A stretch of 64,000 nt of DNA, from the NCBI RefSeq assembly GCF_001705235.1, contig NZ_MCGV01000001.1, forward strand, positions 1,240,001 through 1,304,000, written 5' to 3'. Below, one piece after another: positions 31,401 to 37,602 of this stretch. The stretch is from Clostridium pasteurianum. Its GTDB lineage: Bacteria; Bacillota; Clostridia; Clostridiales; Clostridiaceae. Made by a program: the position numbers and the translations under genes. Under the pieces are notes generated by a model, which saw only the letters and a list, made by a program, of their open reading frames with translations, did no database searches and was not told the DNA's origin. Every line of letters starts with the position of its first letter. Within the stretch, counting starts at the first letter, position 1.

Positions 31401-34400
31401 CTCCGGTTAGTACGCCAACTAACCCTCCTACATAATCTCCACTCTTAGATATTACGTCTCCAGTTACATATGAACCTGTTATATTTCCTGTAAGTTCTCC
31501 AGCAAGGCCTCCAATTCTCTGTCCAGTATCAGTCTTCTGTCCCACAATTGGATCAATTCCTGAAACTGAAACACTGGAAGAAGAGTTGTTTATGTTTGTT
31601 TCATTATTGCCTTGTCCTATTAATCCTCCCGTATACACATATCCATAAATGGTTCCAGATGCAGAACAATTATCTATAGTACTATTTTCACTATAACCTG
31701 CTATAGCTCCTGTATGATTTCCACCTATGAGATTTACATTTTCCAGTTTTAGATTTTTTATAGTTGCACCTTTTAATCTTCCAAATAAACCTGTTATATC
31801 AGTTCCAAGCCTATTCATAGAAAGATTTTTTATTGAATGTCCATTTCCATCTAAAGTCCCTGTAAACTCACAACCTGCAATTTCTCCTATTGGACTCCAT
31901 TTAACTCCTGTAAGATCAATATCATTTCCAAGCTTATAGTGACCACCTAAATTATATTTTATATTTTGCAATTGCTCCACGGTATTTATAATATAAGGAT
32001 CACTCTCTGTACCTTTACCAGTTAAAACTTGTCCATTAGCTAACCCATCAGGTTTTTTTACATTCTTTAAATATGGGTATGACTTTCCTTCATCTATTGC
32101 CCATGTATTTATGAATTCCCAGCCTTCAAAGTTTTGCTGTTCTCTCATTGCTGTAGTTATTCTACTATTAATAGCATCGTTACTATTTTGAGGTGCGCAG
32201 CCACTTACAATTCCATCATAATAACAATGATTTACTGTGTAATTTGACCCCGTAATTCCTCCAATATTTGAAGTTCCTGTTAGCTTTCCAGCTGCATAAC
32301 AATTTTGTATTGTAGTACTTCCACTGCCTTGAATTCCTCCGACAAATGAATTACCACTAACTTGTGATATACTGAAACTATTTTGTATAGTACCAGATGC
32401 TGCATAGCCAACAATTCCTCCTATATTATCTGTTCCACCTATATTACCTGTTGAGTAACACTGATCAATTGTTCCTTGAAAATTTCCTGAAATTCCTCCT
32501 ACATTTTTTTGGCTTGAAGTTACATTATTAGTTGTATAACATTTTGATATGCTTCCACTTGACCATCCTACAAGCGCTCCCGTATTGTTTCCACTTTTTG
32601 ATATTACAGTTCCAGTTGCATATGAATCTGAGATATTTCCTTCAAGTGCTCCTATAATACCTCCTACATCGTCTCCTGAACCTGTCACATTTACACTAGA
32701 ACGCGAATTAGTTATGTTCAATATATTTGTACTTCCATCCATATATGCATATCCAACTAATCCTCCAGTACATCTATAACCTACAATAGTTCCATTGGCA
32801 TAACAGTTATCTATTGTACTTGTAATTTTTCCACCAATTACATTTCCCGTAATTGCTCCAGTATAATTTCCACCTATTATGTTTACATTATTTATACTTA
32901 GATTCTTTATCGTTGCACCACTTATACATCCAAACAATCCACTTAAATCAGTACCTAGTCTGTTCATAGAAATGTTTTTTATTGAATGTCCATCTCCATC
33001 TAATACTCCTGTAAATGGTACATTATTATTTCCTATTGGTGTCCAATTTATACTACTTAAATCGATGTCATTTGCCAGTTTATAATACGCGGTAAGATTA
33101 TAATTCATATTTTTAAGTTGCTGAACATTACTTATTATATATGGATTATTTTGTGTTCCACTGCCACTCGTTTCTCCTTCTGATGGAAGTCCTTTCGTTA
33201 CTCCATCTGGCTTTTTAACATTTCTTAGATATGGATACGATTTTCCTTCGTCTATCGCCCATGTATCCAAAAACTCCCAGTTATTAAAAGTACTTTGCAT
33301 TTCCATTGAAGTTGTAGATCTACTTGCATCATAGGTATTTTGTGGTACATATCCGGCCGCTGTTCCATCATAATAACTATCAGTTACAGTTTCATTTGTA
33401 CCCGTAAGTCCACCAGCGTTTCCGCTTGATGCAGTTATCTTTCCAGCAGAGTAACTATCTTTCACAGTACTGCCAGATGCATTACCATTAATTCCACCTA
33501 CATATGAAGCTCCACTTACTGGTGCTAAATTAAAGCTATTCTGTACAGTAGTTGAATTAATGCTTCCTGCAAGTCCTCCTACATAACTTCCAGTAGATGT
33601 CACACTTCCTGCTACATAAGATTCATCAATTATTCCTTGATGCCATCCTGCAAGTCCTCCTGTATAATTCCCACTAGAGCTTATATTGTTAGTTGTATAA
33701 CATTTAGTTATATCTCCAGTTAACCATCCTACAAGTCCTCCAGTGCTGCTTCCGCTTTTGGATATTACATCTGAAATGGCATAACTATTTGTTATATTCC
33801 CTGTAAGGCTTCCTACAATACCACCTTCATTATCTCCAGATGCATTAACAGTTACAGCAGAATATGAATTATTTATCTTTAATCCACTTGCTGTTCCTAT
33901 TAATCCTCCTGCATTAGAATTTGCAAATATCTTTCCATCAGCTGAACAATTATCTACGGTACTTGTACCTGTAACACTTGCTGCTATTGCTCCTGTACAA
34001 TTTCCGCCGATAACGTTTACGCCTTTTACGTTAAGGTTCTTTATTACACCATTACTTACATACCCAAACAATCCATTTCCTTCAACATTTAATTTATTTA
34101 TTGAAAGATTTTTTATGGTATGTCCATTTCCATCCAGCACACCACTAAACTTTGTTGAACTAGTGCCTATAGGTGTCCATTCACTACTTTGCAGATCAAT
34201 ATCACTGCCAAGTTTATAACTTGCTGATAAATTACTGCTCATTTCTTGAAGTTGTGCTTTTGATGTTATCACATAAGGATCATTTATTGTACCTGTTCCC
34301 GTGCCAGAAAAAGCATACACTCTATTTGAACCAAACACCAGAAAAGAAATAGCTGCCAGTAACGGCATTATAAAGAACCAAAAAGATTGGCTTTTTTTAG

Positions 34401-34413
34401 TTCTTTTAGGCAT
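19297..34413 (-). CDS. Giant secreted GLUG/FN3/cohesin/dockerin repeat protein
   Basis: The gene encodes about 5,038 residues in one open frame. A signal peptide (about 1-34, ending RVYA-F) is followed by six GLUG-type blocks (about 36-2385). Each is 370-420 residues, begins with a GxGTxxDPYII sequence and contains many GGLVG/GGIVG turns, a predicted beta-helix. Residues about 2386-4836 hold 30 FN3-like repeats of ~82 residues (GTSVKLSW, GATGYDVEVDG, HTYRVRAK). Then comes a cohesin-like beta domain (about 4837-4978, GDTFTVTIGFKNA) and a C-terminal type I dockerin with two Ca loops (DVNGDGKVDMQD and DVNGDGIVDAQD). No LPXTG or SLH anchor is present, so attachment probably goes through the dockerin. 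It probably acts in adhesion to plant material or cells. ATG 34413 follows GGGGGTG; an ATG at 34428 lies before that site. It is flanked by a terminator and a palindrome-rich upstream region. Confidence 0.9.
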   Translation of the reverse strand: MPKRTKKSQSFWFFIMPLLAAISFLVFGSNRVYAFSGTGTGTINDPYVITSKAQLQEMSSNLSASYKLGSDIDLQSSEWTPIGTSSTKFSGVLDGNGHTIKNLSINKLNVEGNGLFGYVSNGVIKNLNVKGVNVIGGNCTGAIAASVTGTSTVDNCSADGKIFANSNAGGLIGTASGLKINNSYSAVTVNASGDNEGGIVGSLTGNITNSYAISDVISKSGSSTGGLVGWLTGDITKCYTTNNISSSGNYTGGLAGWHQGIIDESYVAGSVTSTGSYVGGLAGSINSTTVQNSFNLAPVSGASYVGGINGNASGSTVKDSYSAGKITASSGNAGGLTGTNETVTDSYYDGTAAGYVPQNTYDASRSTTSMEMQSTFNNWEFLDTWAIDEGKSYPYLRNVKKPDGVTKGLPSEGETSGSGTQNNPYIISNVQQLKNMNYNLTAYYKLANDIDLSSINWTPIGNNNVPFTGVLDGDGHSIKNISMNRLGTDLSGLFGCISGATIKNLSINNVNIIGGNYTGAITGNVIGGKITSTIDNCYANGTIVGYRCTGGLVGYAYMDGSTNILNITNSRSSVNVTGSGDDVGGIIGALEGNISDSYATGTVISKSGNNTGALVGWSSGSISKCYTTNNVTSSQKNVGGISGNFQGTIDQCYSTGNIGGTDNIGGIVGYAASGTIQNSFSISQVSGNSFVGGIQGSGSTTIQNCYAAGKLTGTSNIGGITGSNYTVNHCYYDGIVSGCAPQNSNDAINSRITTAMREQQNFEGWEFINTWAIDEGKSYPYLKNVKKPDGLANGQVLTGKGTESDPYIINTVEQLQNIKYNLGGHYKLGNDIDLTGVKWSPIGEIAGCEFTGTLDGNGHSIKNLSMNRLGTDITGLFGRLKGATIKNLKLENVNLIGGNHTGAIAGYSENSTIDNCSASGTIYGYVYTGGLIGQGNNETNINNSSSSVSVSGIDPIVGQKTDTGQRIGGLAGELTGNITGSYVTGDVISKSGDYVGGLVGVLTGDITKSYVDNNVKSQGSYVGGLAGWLHGHVYQSYAVGVVIASLDNVGGLVGYSYAAYNISTLNSIENCFNLKLVQGRNYVGGIQGFDEGSTNTVGDHGYDYNYSWVTEYWYGDATIKNCYSAGKVVSSGNLGGLSGTPTIITNSYYDSISSEYSPENPPDVARLTTAMKEQGTFVNWEFINIWAIDEGMSYPYLIGVTKPSGVTEGLPTGEVAGGKGTANDPYIISTAQQLQNMKNDLGAYYKLANDIDLQGIDWEPVGVNSTVPFTGVFDGNGHSIKNLSIKKLGVSGIGLFGYISGATIKNLKLENVNITSGNYTGALVGNAMGVSTIDNCYSSGIITAYGNSGGLVGGTSGDGSKININNSGSSVKMTIVNGDGINGDNVGGIAGGITGDITNSYATGDITSKTGNSTGGLVGYINGNITQCYTTNNVNSNGKNAGGLAGYINGSISECYAAGSVTSTSNFVGGLIGYMNSGKVCDSFSLAPVSGASYVGGLLGYKNTTENISHCYSSGKITASGKYVGGITGAGGTIDNSYYDGISSGYMPQNANDISRITSSMKQKSNFLKWEFINIWAIDEGSSYPYLKVLAKPDGVAKGLPTGEVAGGKGTASDPYIIKTVEQLENIQCDPGAYYKLGNDIDLKGINWTPIGINSNVAFTGTLDGNGYSIENLSMNRLQNENSATGLFGYVTGGKIINLKLKNVNIIGRNYTGALAGYVLNSDTSKSVIDNCSADGIITAYGSTGGLVGYGNSLTITNSNSSVKVNITDEVDPSGKTVNGDNVGGIVGQIDGTGSIISNCYATGNVISKNGNDIGGLVGSFSGTITRCYTTNDVNAKGNSDKSKGSYVGGLVGYMSSGTIDQCYTTGSVTALVDDVGGLTGYSPSTTIQNSFSMSSVSGHSCVGGLQGNGSGTIQYCYSTGKITASGSYVGGIEGNGSTVVKSYYDGMASGYIPQNGNDASKLTNEMESKDTFQNWEFINTWGIDEGKSYPYLKTINKPDCVTVTDKNAAKGKGTAEDPYIITTVEQLENMKYDLTAHYKLGNDIDLSGVDWTPIGNSNAQFTGSFDGDGYSIKNLSMNKGNTDACGFFGYVGGSAEIKNVVMKNTNILAGDYVGALAANVSGKSVIDNCIVIDGNIEGGGYVGSLVGAASGLNISNSSSTARVIGTKDYVGGLIGSLSNGNITNCYTEGDVSSDGNYVGGLAGSIKGNITGSYSNGNVTSNSANNVGGLTGYLNGQVSQCYSTGTIKGVKNIGGLVGYSDSSTIQDSFNLGDVSGTDYIGGIHGTGNGATTIKTCYSAGKVVDAGSNLGGISAGGATITRSYFDSTASGIKTPTDEAKATNDLFNKNTFLDWEFVFTWAIDKAYPYLRKLSIPIFPNSKDQTKVPDGFKVIDVTGTTIKVQWGPIRGVVGYDIEVDGKIIDNGTDISYTSTGLAAGSTHTYRVRLRTQSGVGAWTNLITVITPGNMGNITSKVTSTSMNISWDKVDGAVGYDIEIDGKTIDNGNNTSYEVDGLAPGTANTYRVRAKNSYGIGDWSTLVSKQTLGEVVNIKSSTAGTSITLNWDAVGGAVKYEVEVDGKVIDNGNSTSYTSNDLQPGTTHTYRVRVITLDGTGDWSSSVVKTTLGVIPTSGVTAEVTGTSIKLSWNAITGATGYDVEVDGTIIDNGNNTSYTSLQLIPGTTHVYRIRPKTADTLGNFSDSIIKTAIGVIDVNGVTTEVTDTSIKLSWNAVAGATGYEVEVDGNTIDNGSSTVYTAEKLETGTTHTYRIRAKNADTIGSFSGTITKTILATLSPVNITTEVTGTSIKLSWNAVTGATGYDVEVNGNIIDNGNNTSYELKDLPAGTTYKFRVRAKCANGEGKFSDIITKTTIGAIDKNSITAKATDTTIKITWAAVTGATGYDVEVDGNVIDNGSSTSYVVTGLATGVTHTYRIRAKNADTVGSFSDPIVKTTLSPLLPTSVTAEVTGTSIKLSWNPVNGATGYDVEVDGTIVDNGSNTTYTAEDIKPGTKHTYRVRPKTDNGVGEWSNPISKIILSPISKNSITAEATDSTINLSWTPVAGATGYDVEINGQTIDNGNNTSYSALNLQAGSVYSIRIRPKTVDGAGDWSEIVTKTILSVIPTSGVTSVSTGTSVKLSWNAVAGATGYDVEVDGKIVDNGNSTVYEATGLVNGVTHTYRIRPKTSDTIGNFSDVITKTTLDVITSNDVTAEITDSTVKLTWKPVAGATGYDVEVDGKQVDNGNNTAYTASGLSTGVTHVFRIRAKVKSGSADWSENINKTTLATIPSSGVVSEVTGTSVKLTWSAVTGASGYDVEVDGKTIDNGNSTVYVATGLDVGVTHTYRIRPKTSDTIGNWSDEIKKTTLSVIPANDVASSVTDTSVKLEWQPVDGATGYDVEVDGQTVDNGRSTVYEATGLKPGITHSYRIRPKTKDGFGEWSDLIHKTTIAVLTENDITAVVTDSTIKLSWKALNGATGYDVEVDGKVIDNGDGTVYEATGLKAGVTHTYRIRGKTDTGIGDWSETVKETTLDSVSASGVTAIATGTSVKLTWGAVTGAAGYDIEVDGNVIDAGNNTSYEVDGLTVGTNHVFRIRAKADEGIGEWSAPINKVTLSSPSLSDITANVTESTVKLTWKAIDGATGYDVEVDGNPVDNGNSTSYTGSGFEAGTSHTFRIRAKVGNGAGDWSTAIVKTTLAQISMGSVKTTVTDTSIRLDWTAVKGATGYDVEIDGTAVIDNGDKTYYELDGLKPGTVHKFRVRGKTSDTVSNWSEVIAKTTLFVVPADKITVTATDTSIKLTWDAVSNATGYDVEVDGVTIDNGNSTVYEATGLATGTVHTYRVRAKSSDTTGIWSDTIVKATLSQIPVSNVTTSVAGTSVKLTWAAITGAVGYDVEVDGKVVDAGSSTSYEAVGLEEGTVHKFRVRAKVGNGSGDWSDIITRTTLAVIPSDKVISNVTASSVKLTWDAVKGAAGYDVEVDGVTIDNGNSTVYEATGLTAGVTHTYRVRAKSSDTTGEWSDPIVKTTLNVIPVGGITTAVTDNTVKLTWAAVDGATGYEVEVDGKVMDAGSNTSYEAAGLEAGVAHKFRVRAKTAKAAGDWSQFITRTPIGMIPKDGITLVNTDTGIKLSWAPVEGAAGYDVEINGQIIDNANSTSYEAKNLIAGVTYTCRVRAKSVDTTGQWSEPIVKTELSVIPVSGITTVVTDTTVKLTWAPVNGAVGYDVEIDGSTVDAGNAASYEAINLQAGTTHKFRVRAKTDKGTADWSEIVTRTTLAVIGNVTASSTDSSVKLSWTPVNGASGYDVEVDGKTIDNGTSTVYESDGLDAGITHTYRVRAKSSDTTGEWSSTITKTTLGVIPVSGITTSVTGTSVKLSWDVAKGAEGYDVEIDGNVVDVKDVTSYEAVNFEAGTTHKFRVRAKTAKGEGDWSDVITKTTLEKVPSDKIQASVTDSSIKLTWEVVTGAVSYDVEFDGNVVTGITGTSYEADGLQAGTTHKFMVRAKTADTTADWSDEVSKTTLGVISTDDITTSVGATSIKYSWKAVTGATGYDVEFDGKPIDNSSNTSYEVDGLQAGTTHEFRVRAKTIDTKGEWSDKVSKTILAVIPSTGITTSVSASSINYSWNAVVGAAGYDVEIDGKVIGNGNNTSYTAVGLDAGTKHTFRVRAKSADNMADWSDTLTKTTLAVISSNDVQTAATHTSINYSWNAVAGATGYDVELDGKQINDISGTSYTADGLDVNSSHTFRVRAKCSDTTGDWSDVITKATLPIDKVSGVSSTSTYTSIKVTWNAVNDVTGYDIEVNGKVIDAGNNTSYTAEGLDANTSYSFRVRAKISSAVGEWSDAISAKVMPAPIMDVETDNIINVDNNNIVNAGDTFTVTIGFKNAIDISIIQGLTVKYDSNLFDYVKAESADTGLFTIDSVDASNAGKITIDGENAGDKALNGDNKIIKLTFKAKTNIGKGDINILGGSVWNMDGQSYNATYSGQTFNTVNCDVNGDGKVDMQDYIAVKNCIGKTSDQWGKYKPDVNGDGIVDAQDKNCVYAVMKANSSK
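19481..19910 (-). other. Cohesin-like domain of the giant protein
   Basis: About 140 residues resemble the cohesin/carbohydrate-binding beta-sandwich: NAGDTFTVTIGFKNAIDI, VKYDSNLFDYVKAES, KIIKLTFKAK and the final INILGGSVWN strands. It precedes the dockerin directly, as in some clostridial surface glycosidases. Whether it binds a dockerin or a ligand cannot be told from sequence. Confidence 0.7.
19911..27260 (-). repeat. Array of 30 FN3-like repeats within the giant gene
   Basis: Thirty tandem coding repeats average about 245 bp (82 residues). Conserved core: (T/S)xKLxWxAVxGAxGYDVEVDG, then IDNGN, then a THTYRVRAK strand and a W(S)D segment. The repeats from about unit 18 to 25 alternate between two types (RAKSSDTTGEWS and RAKTxKGxGDWS), revealing a two-unit higher-order period of about 490 bp. 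Confidence 0.85.
27261..34310 (-). repeat. Six GLUG-type blocks within the giant gene
   Basis: Blocks begin near 34305, 33168, 32030, 30765, 29592 and 28380 (minus strand), spaced 1,120-1,265 bp. Each opens with GxGTxxDPYII, then LxNDIDL, WTPIG, FTGxLDGNGHSIKNLSMN, about ten GGLVG-type turns and ends with WEFINTWAIDEGKSYPYL. Spacing variation shows gain and loss of single GLUG turns. Confidence 0.85.
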
Positions 34414-34456
34414 ATTTTTCACCCCCATTTTTGCCTAACATATATTTTTTTGTAAT

Positions 34457-34476
34457 TTTACAATATATATTGTAAA
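34457..34476. promoter_or_regulatory. 20-bp palindrome in a TTGTAA-rich regulatory region
   Basis: TTTACAATATATATTGTAAA is a perfect palindrome about 45 bp upstream of the giant gene's ATG. Around it (34450-34540) TTGTAA or its complement occurs at least five times, at irregular spacing. This divergent region serves both the giant gene and the first hydrolase gene. A repeated operator is likely; the regulator is unknown. Confidence 0.5.
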
Positions 34477-34580
34477 TAATTACACTTATATTGTAATTGT
34501 TTTTTTTATGATTGTAAACATTTTTTTGTAATTAATGTTAGTATATATCATATGTATAACAATAATACTTTTAACTTAAA

Positions 34581-34612
34581 TAATTAACTATATTGTCTAA
34601 TATAGTTAATTA
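34581..34612. promoter_or_regulatory. Perfect 14-bp hairpin upstream of hydrolase array
   Basis: TAATTAACTATATT (34581-34594) and its exact complement (34599-34612) flank a GTCT loop, 68 bp before the first hydrolase ATG. It has no T tract, so an operator or 5' leader structure is more likely than a terminator. Confidence 0.5.
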
Positions 34613-34679
34613 TATTATAATTATAAATAAATGCTTTCAATATTTGTACTTGATGGAATATATTAGGGAGGTGTTTTAA

Positions 34680-35423
34680 ATGTTAAATTATATTCAAATG
34701 GGAAATAAAAAAAGTCCAAAAACTTTACTGTTCATTCATGGAAGCGGCTGCAATTATAAAATTTTTGGTGAAGTATATAAATACTTAACTGATTACAATT
34801 GCATACTGATAGACCTTAATGGACATGGAAAAAGTGAAGGTAAATGTTCTCCTACTGTAGAGGGTTATATCGATAACGTAACAGCTTTTATAAAAAGCAG
34901 CGAAGTAATTAAAAACGAACAAGATATTACTATAATAGGCTACAGCATGGGCGGGGGCATAGTTCTTGGAGTAGCATTAAAAAAATTACCTAATGTAAAA
35001 AAAGTTGTAGTTTTAAGCGGAGGAGCCAAATTTACTAAATTAAAAGATAGCGAACTTATGAAAAAATATCATAAAACTAATGAATTAGATATGAATCTTA
35101 CTATTCAATGCTTTACAGCTAACAAACCAACTCCTTTAATTTTAAAATACGTTGACACATTAGAGCAGGATCCTAATGTAACAATAAATGATTTAACTGC
35201 CTGTGAAAAATTTGATATATCTAATCAAATAAAAAATATTGATATACCTGTTAAAATTTTTGTAGCAAGAGACGAAATACTTGTCCTTAAGGAATATGCT
35301 GATTTTGTTAATACTCAAATTAAAGATTCCATATTAACAGTTTTTGAAAACGGAAGGCATTTCTTACTTGTTTCAAAAGGTAAAGAAGTAGCAAAAGAAA
35401 TAAATAGTTTTATATCCGATTAA
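34680..35423 (+). CDS. Alpha/beta-hydrolase (lipase/esterase-like), copy 1
   Basis: The 247-residue enzyme has the alpha/beta-hydrolase fold: oxyanion-hole motif HGSG (20-23), nucleophile elbow GYSMGG with Ser89, acid Asp198 (VARDE) and base His227 (ENGRHFL). The complete triad predicts an active serine hydrolase acting on an ester or thioester; substrate unknown. There is no signal peptide, so it is cytoplasmic. The ATG follows GGGAGGTG. It is the first of four tandem paralogues (one destroyed) leading to a KAS III-like gene on the same strand. A GGGGCTG...CAGCCCC hairpin (35438-35475) lies just after the stop. Confidence 0.88.
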   Translation: MLNYIQMGNKKSPKTLLFIHGSGCNYKIFGEVYKYLTDYNCILIDLNGHGKSEGKCSPTVEGYIDNVTAFIKSSEVIKNEQDITIIGYSMGGGIVLGVALKKLPNVKKVVVLSGGAKFTKLKDSELMKKYHKTNELDMNLTIQCFTANKPTPLILKYVDTLEQDPNVTINDLTACEKFDISNQIKNIDIPVKIFVARDEILVLKEYADFVNTQIKDSILTVFENGRHFLLVSKGKEVAKEINSFISD

Positions 35424-35437
35424 ACTGGAATATACAA

Positions 35438-35475
35438 GGGGCTGTCACATTATTTAAATTTAATATAGCAGCCCC
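35438..35475 (+). terminator. Hairpin after hydrolase copy 1
   Basis: GGGGCTG (35438-35444) pairs with CAGCCCC (35469-35475), and an inner ATTTAAAT can extend the structure. No T tract follows, so termination would be partial; it may be a repeat-derived hairpin. Confidence 0.5.
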
Positions 35476-35519
35476 ACCATCAACTTCATTAAACAGCTAT
35501 TAATATGTAGATGTTTAAA

Positions 35520-35952
35520 ATGTTAAATTATTTTCAAATAGGAAATAAAAAAAGTTGTAGTTTTAAGTGATTCTTCAAAATTTGATAAAGCAAAGGATAC
35601 TGAAATCCATCAAACTGGTAAACTAGACATAAACCTTTTATATAACTGCCTTGGCAATCAAGACAATCCGTTAACCTCTAAATATGTGAAAGCACTCGAA
35701 TCAGATTCAAAAATAATAATAAACGATTTAACCATTTGCGAAAATTTTGATTTTTCTAATGAAATTAAAAATATTGATACACCCGTTAAAATTATTGTAG
35801 CAAAAGATGAAATACTTGTATTCCTTGAATATGCTGAACGAGATAATTGTAAAATTAAAAATTCTATACTTCCAATTTTTGAAAGCGGACGACACTTTTT
35901 ATTAGTTGTCAAAGGTAAAGAAGTTGCAAAGGAAATATCCGCTTTTATATGA
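35520..35952 (+). pseudogene. Hydrolase copy 2, destroyed by a 290-bp deletion
   Basis: The sequence starts like copy 1 (MLNYFQIGNKK) and then jumps directly to the equivalent of residue 107 (KVVVLSDSSKF), continuing to the C-terminus with Asp and His of the triad (VAKDE, ESGRHFL). In copy 1 the two break points both read TAAAAAAAGT, 290 bp apart; the pseudogene keeps one copy. The loss is not a multiple of three, so the ATG frame stops after 16 codons. The HGSG motif and the serine elbow are gone. The Shine-Dalgarno present before the other copies is also missing. The surviving open part runs 35686-35952. Confidence 0.88.
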
Positions 35953-36059
35953 GATTTATAAATAGCACTTATATCAATACAGTCATCTTGTAGTTTTAAA
36001 TTTTATATATTATTTGCAAAAAACTGCATTAAATAAATTTCAATAAAGGAGACTTTTTT

Positions 36060-36800
36060 ATGTTAAATTATGTACAAGCTGGGAATAATAAAAGTTCAAA
36101 AACATTACTATTTATACATGGAGCCGCTTCAAATCATAGAGTCTATGGTGAAGTTCAAAAATATCTTGAAGATTATAACTGCATACTAATCGATCTTAAT
36201 GGTCACGGTGATAGTAAAGGGCCTTGCTCTCCTACCATTGAAGGATATATTGATAATGTAACAGATTTTATAAAAAATAGTGATGTAACCAAAAATCAAA
36301 ATGACATCACTATAATAGGTTATAGTATGGGCGGTGCAACTGTTCTTGGAATAGCATTAAAAAAATTACATAATGTAAAAAGAGGTGTAGTCATAAGTGG
36401 CACATCTAAATTTAATAAATTAAAAGATACTGAATTTATAAAAAAAATTTATGAAAAACATGAATTAGACCGTGAATGCTTACGCAAATATATTGGAAAT
36501 CAATCTAATCCATTAGCTATTAAATACGCACATCTTGGAGAATCAAATCCAGAACTATTGATGAACAATTTGGTAGCATGCTCAAAATTTGATATATCTG
36601 ACAAAATAAAAAATATTGATATACCAGTTAAAATTCTTATATCAAGAGATGAAAAGCTTGTACTACTAGAATGCGCTGAACGGGATAATTCTAGAATCAA
36701 AAATTCTATACTAACAATTTTTGAAAGTGGAATGCATGTTTTGCCTATTATAAATGGTAAAGGAGTGGCAAAGGAAATTGCTGCTTTTATATCAGATTAA
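36060..36800 (+). CDS. Alpha/beta-hydrolase (lipase/esterase-like), copy 3
   Basis: The 246-residue paralogue of copy 1 keeps the fold and triad: HGAA at the oxyanion hole, GYSMGG nucleophile, Asp in SRDEK and His in ESGMHVL. It differs from copies 1 and 4 around the base histidine (MHVLPI instead of RHFLLV) and at the oxyanion motif (GAA for GSG), which could mean altered substrate. The ATG follows AAGGAGAC. Cytoplasmic, no signal peptide. The 59-nt gap to copy 4 suggests cotranscription. Confidence 0.87.
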   Translation: MLNYVQAGNNKSSKTLLFIHGAASNHRVYGEVQKYLEDYNCILIDLNGHGDSKGPCSPTIEGYIDNVTDFIKNSDVTKNQNDITIIGYSMGGATVLGIALKKLHNVKRGVVISGTSKFNKLKDTEFIKKIYEKHELDRECLRKYIGNQSNPLAIKYAHLGESNPELLMNNLVACSKFDISDKIKNIDIPVKILISRDEKLVLLECAERDNSRIKNSILTIFESGMHVLPIINGKGVAKEIAAFISD

Positions 36801-36861
36801 TCAATTACAGCACTATGCTAGAAACTAAATCATACAAATTTTAATAAAGGAGATATTTTAT

Positions 36862-37602
36862 ATGTTACATTATGTGCAAATAGGTAATAAAAAAAGCGCT
36901 GATACTCTACTCTTTGTACACGGAAGTGGTAATACCTATAAGATTTTTGGAGAAGTTTATAAACACTTAACTAATTACAATTGTATCCTTATAGATCTTA
37001 ATGGTCACGGTGAAAGTAAAGGTGAATGCTCCTCTACTCTGGAAGGATATGCAGATAATGTTATAGATTTTATAAAAAATAGTAACTCAACTAGAAATCA
37101 AAATAAAATCACCCTAATAGGATATAGTCTTGGTGGTTCAATAGTTCTTAGCATAGCATTAAAAAAATTGCCTAATATAAAACAAGCTATAATTATAAGC
37201 GGTGCATCTAAATTTGATAAATTAAAAGACATTAAGGCAATGAAAGAACTTCATAAAAGCGGCAAAATAGATATAGATTTCTTTAATAAATGTATGAGTA
37301 ATCAGCCTAATCCGCTAGTTTACAAATATATGCATATATCAAAATCAGATCCAAAAGTATCAATAAATGATTTAGCAATATGTGAAAATTTAGATATATC
37401 TAATAAAATTAAAGATATTGATATACCTGTAAAAATTATTATAGCAAGAGATGAAATATCAGTGCTTTTAAAATATGCTGAACGTGATAATGCTAAAATT
37501 AAGAATTCCACATTAACAATTTTTGAAAATGGAAGGCACTTTTTATTAGTAGTACATGGCAAAGAAGTGGCGAAAGAAATCGCTGGTTTTGTATCTGGTT
37601 AA
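36862..37602 (+). CDS. Alpha/beta-hydrolase (lipase/esterase-like), copy 4
   Basis: The 246-residue fourth member of the array is close to copy 1, with HGSG, nucleophile elbow GYSLGG (Leu for Met), Asp in ARDE and His in ENGRHFL. The triad is complete. The ATG follows AAGGAGAT. It is the last hydrolase before a 319-bp intergenic region and the KAS III-like gene. Four tandem copies with one pseudogene point to gene amplification under changing selection. Confidence 0.88.
   Translation: MLHYVQIGNKKSADTLLFVHGSGNTYKIFGEVYKHLTNYNCILIDLNGHGESKGECSSTLEGYADNVIDFIKNSNSTRNQNKITLIGYSLGGSIVLSIALKKLPNIKQAIIISGASKFDKLKDIKAMKELHKSGKIDIDFFNKCMSNQPNPLVYKYMHISKSDPKVSINDLAICENLDISNKIKDIDIPVKIIIARDEISVLLKYAERDNAKIKNSTLTIFENGRHFLLVVHGKEVAKEIAGFVSG

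Noticed and set aside
19297-34413. Possibility that the giant frame hides a CRISPR-like or intergenic repeat array
   Set aside because: The repeats keep the reading frame over 5,000 codons with protein-level conservation, so they are coding modules.
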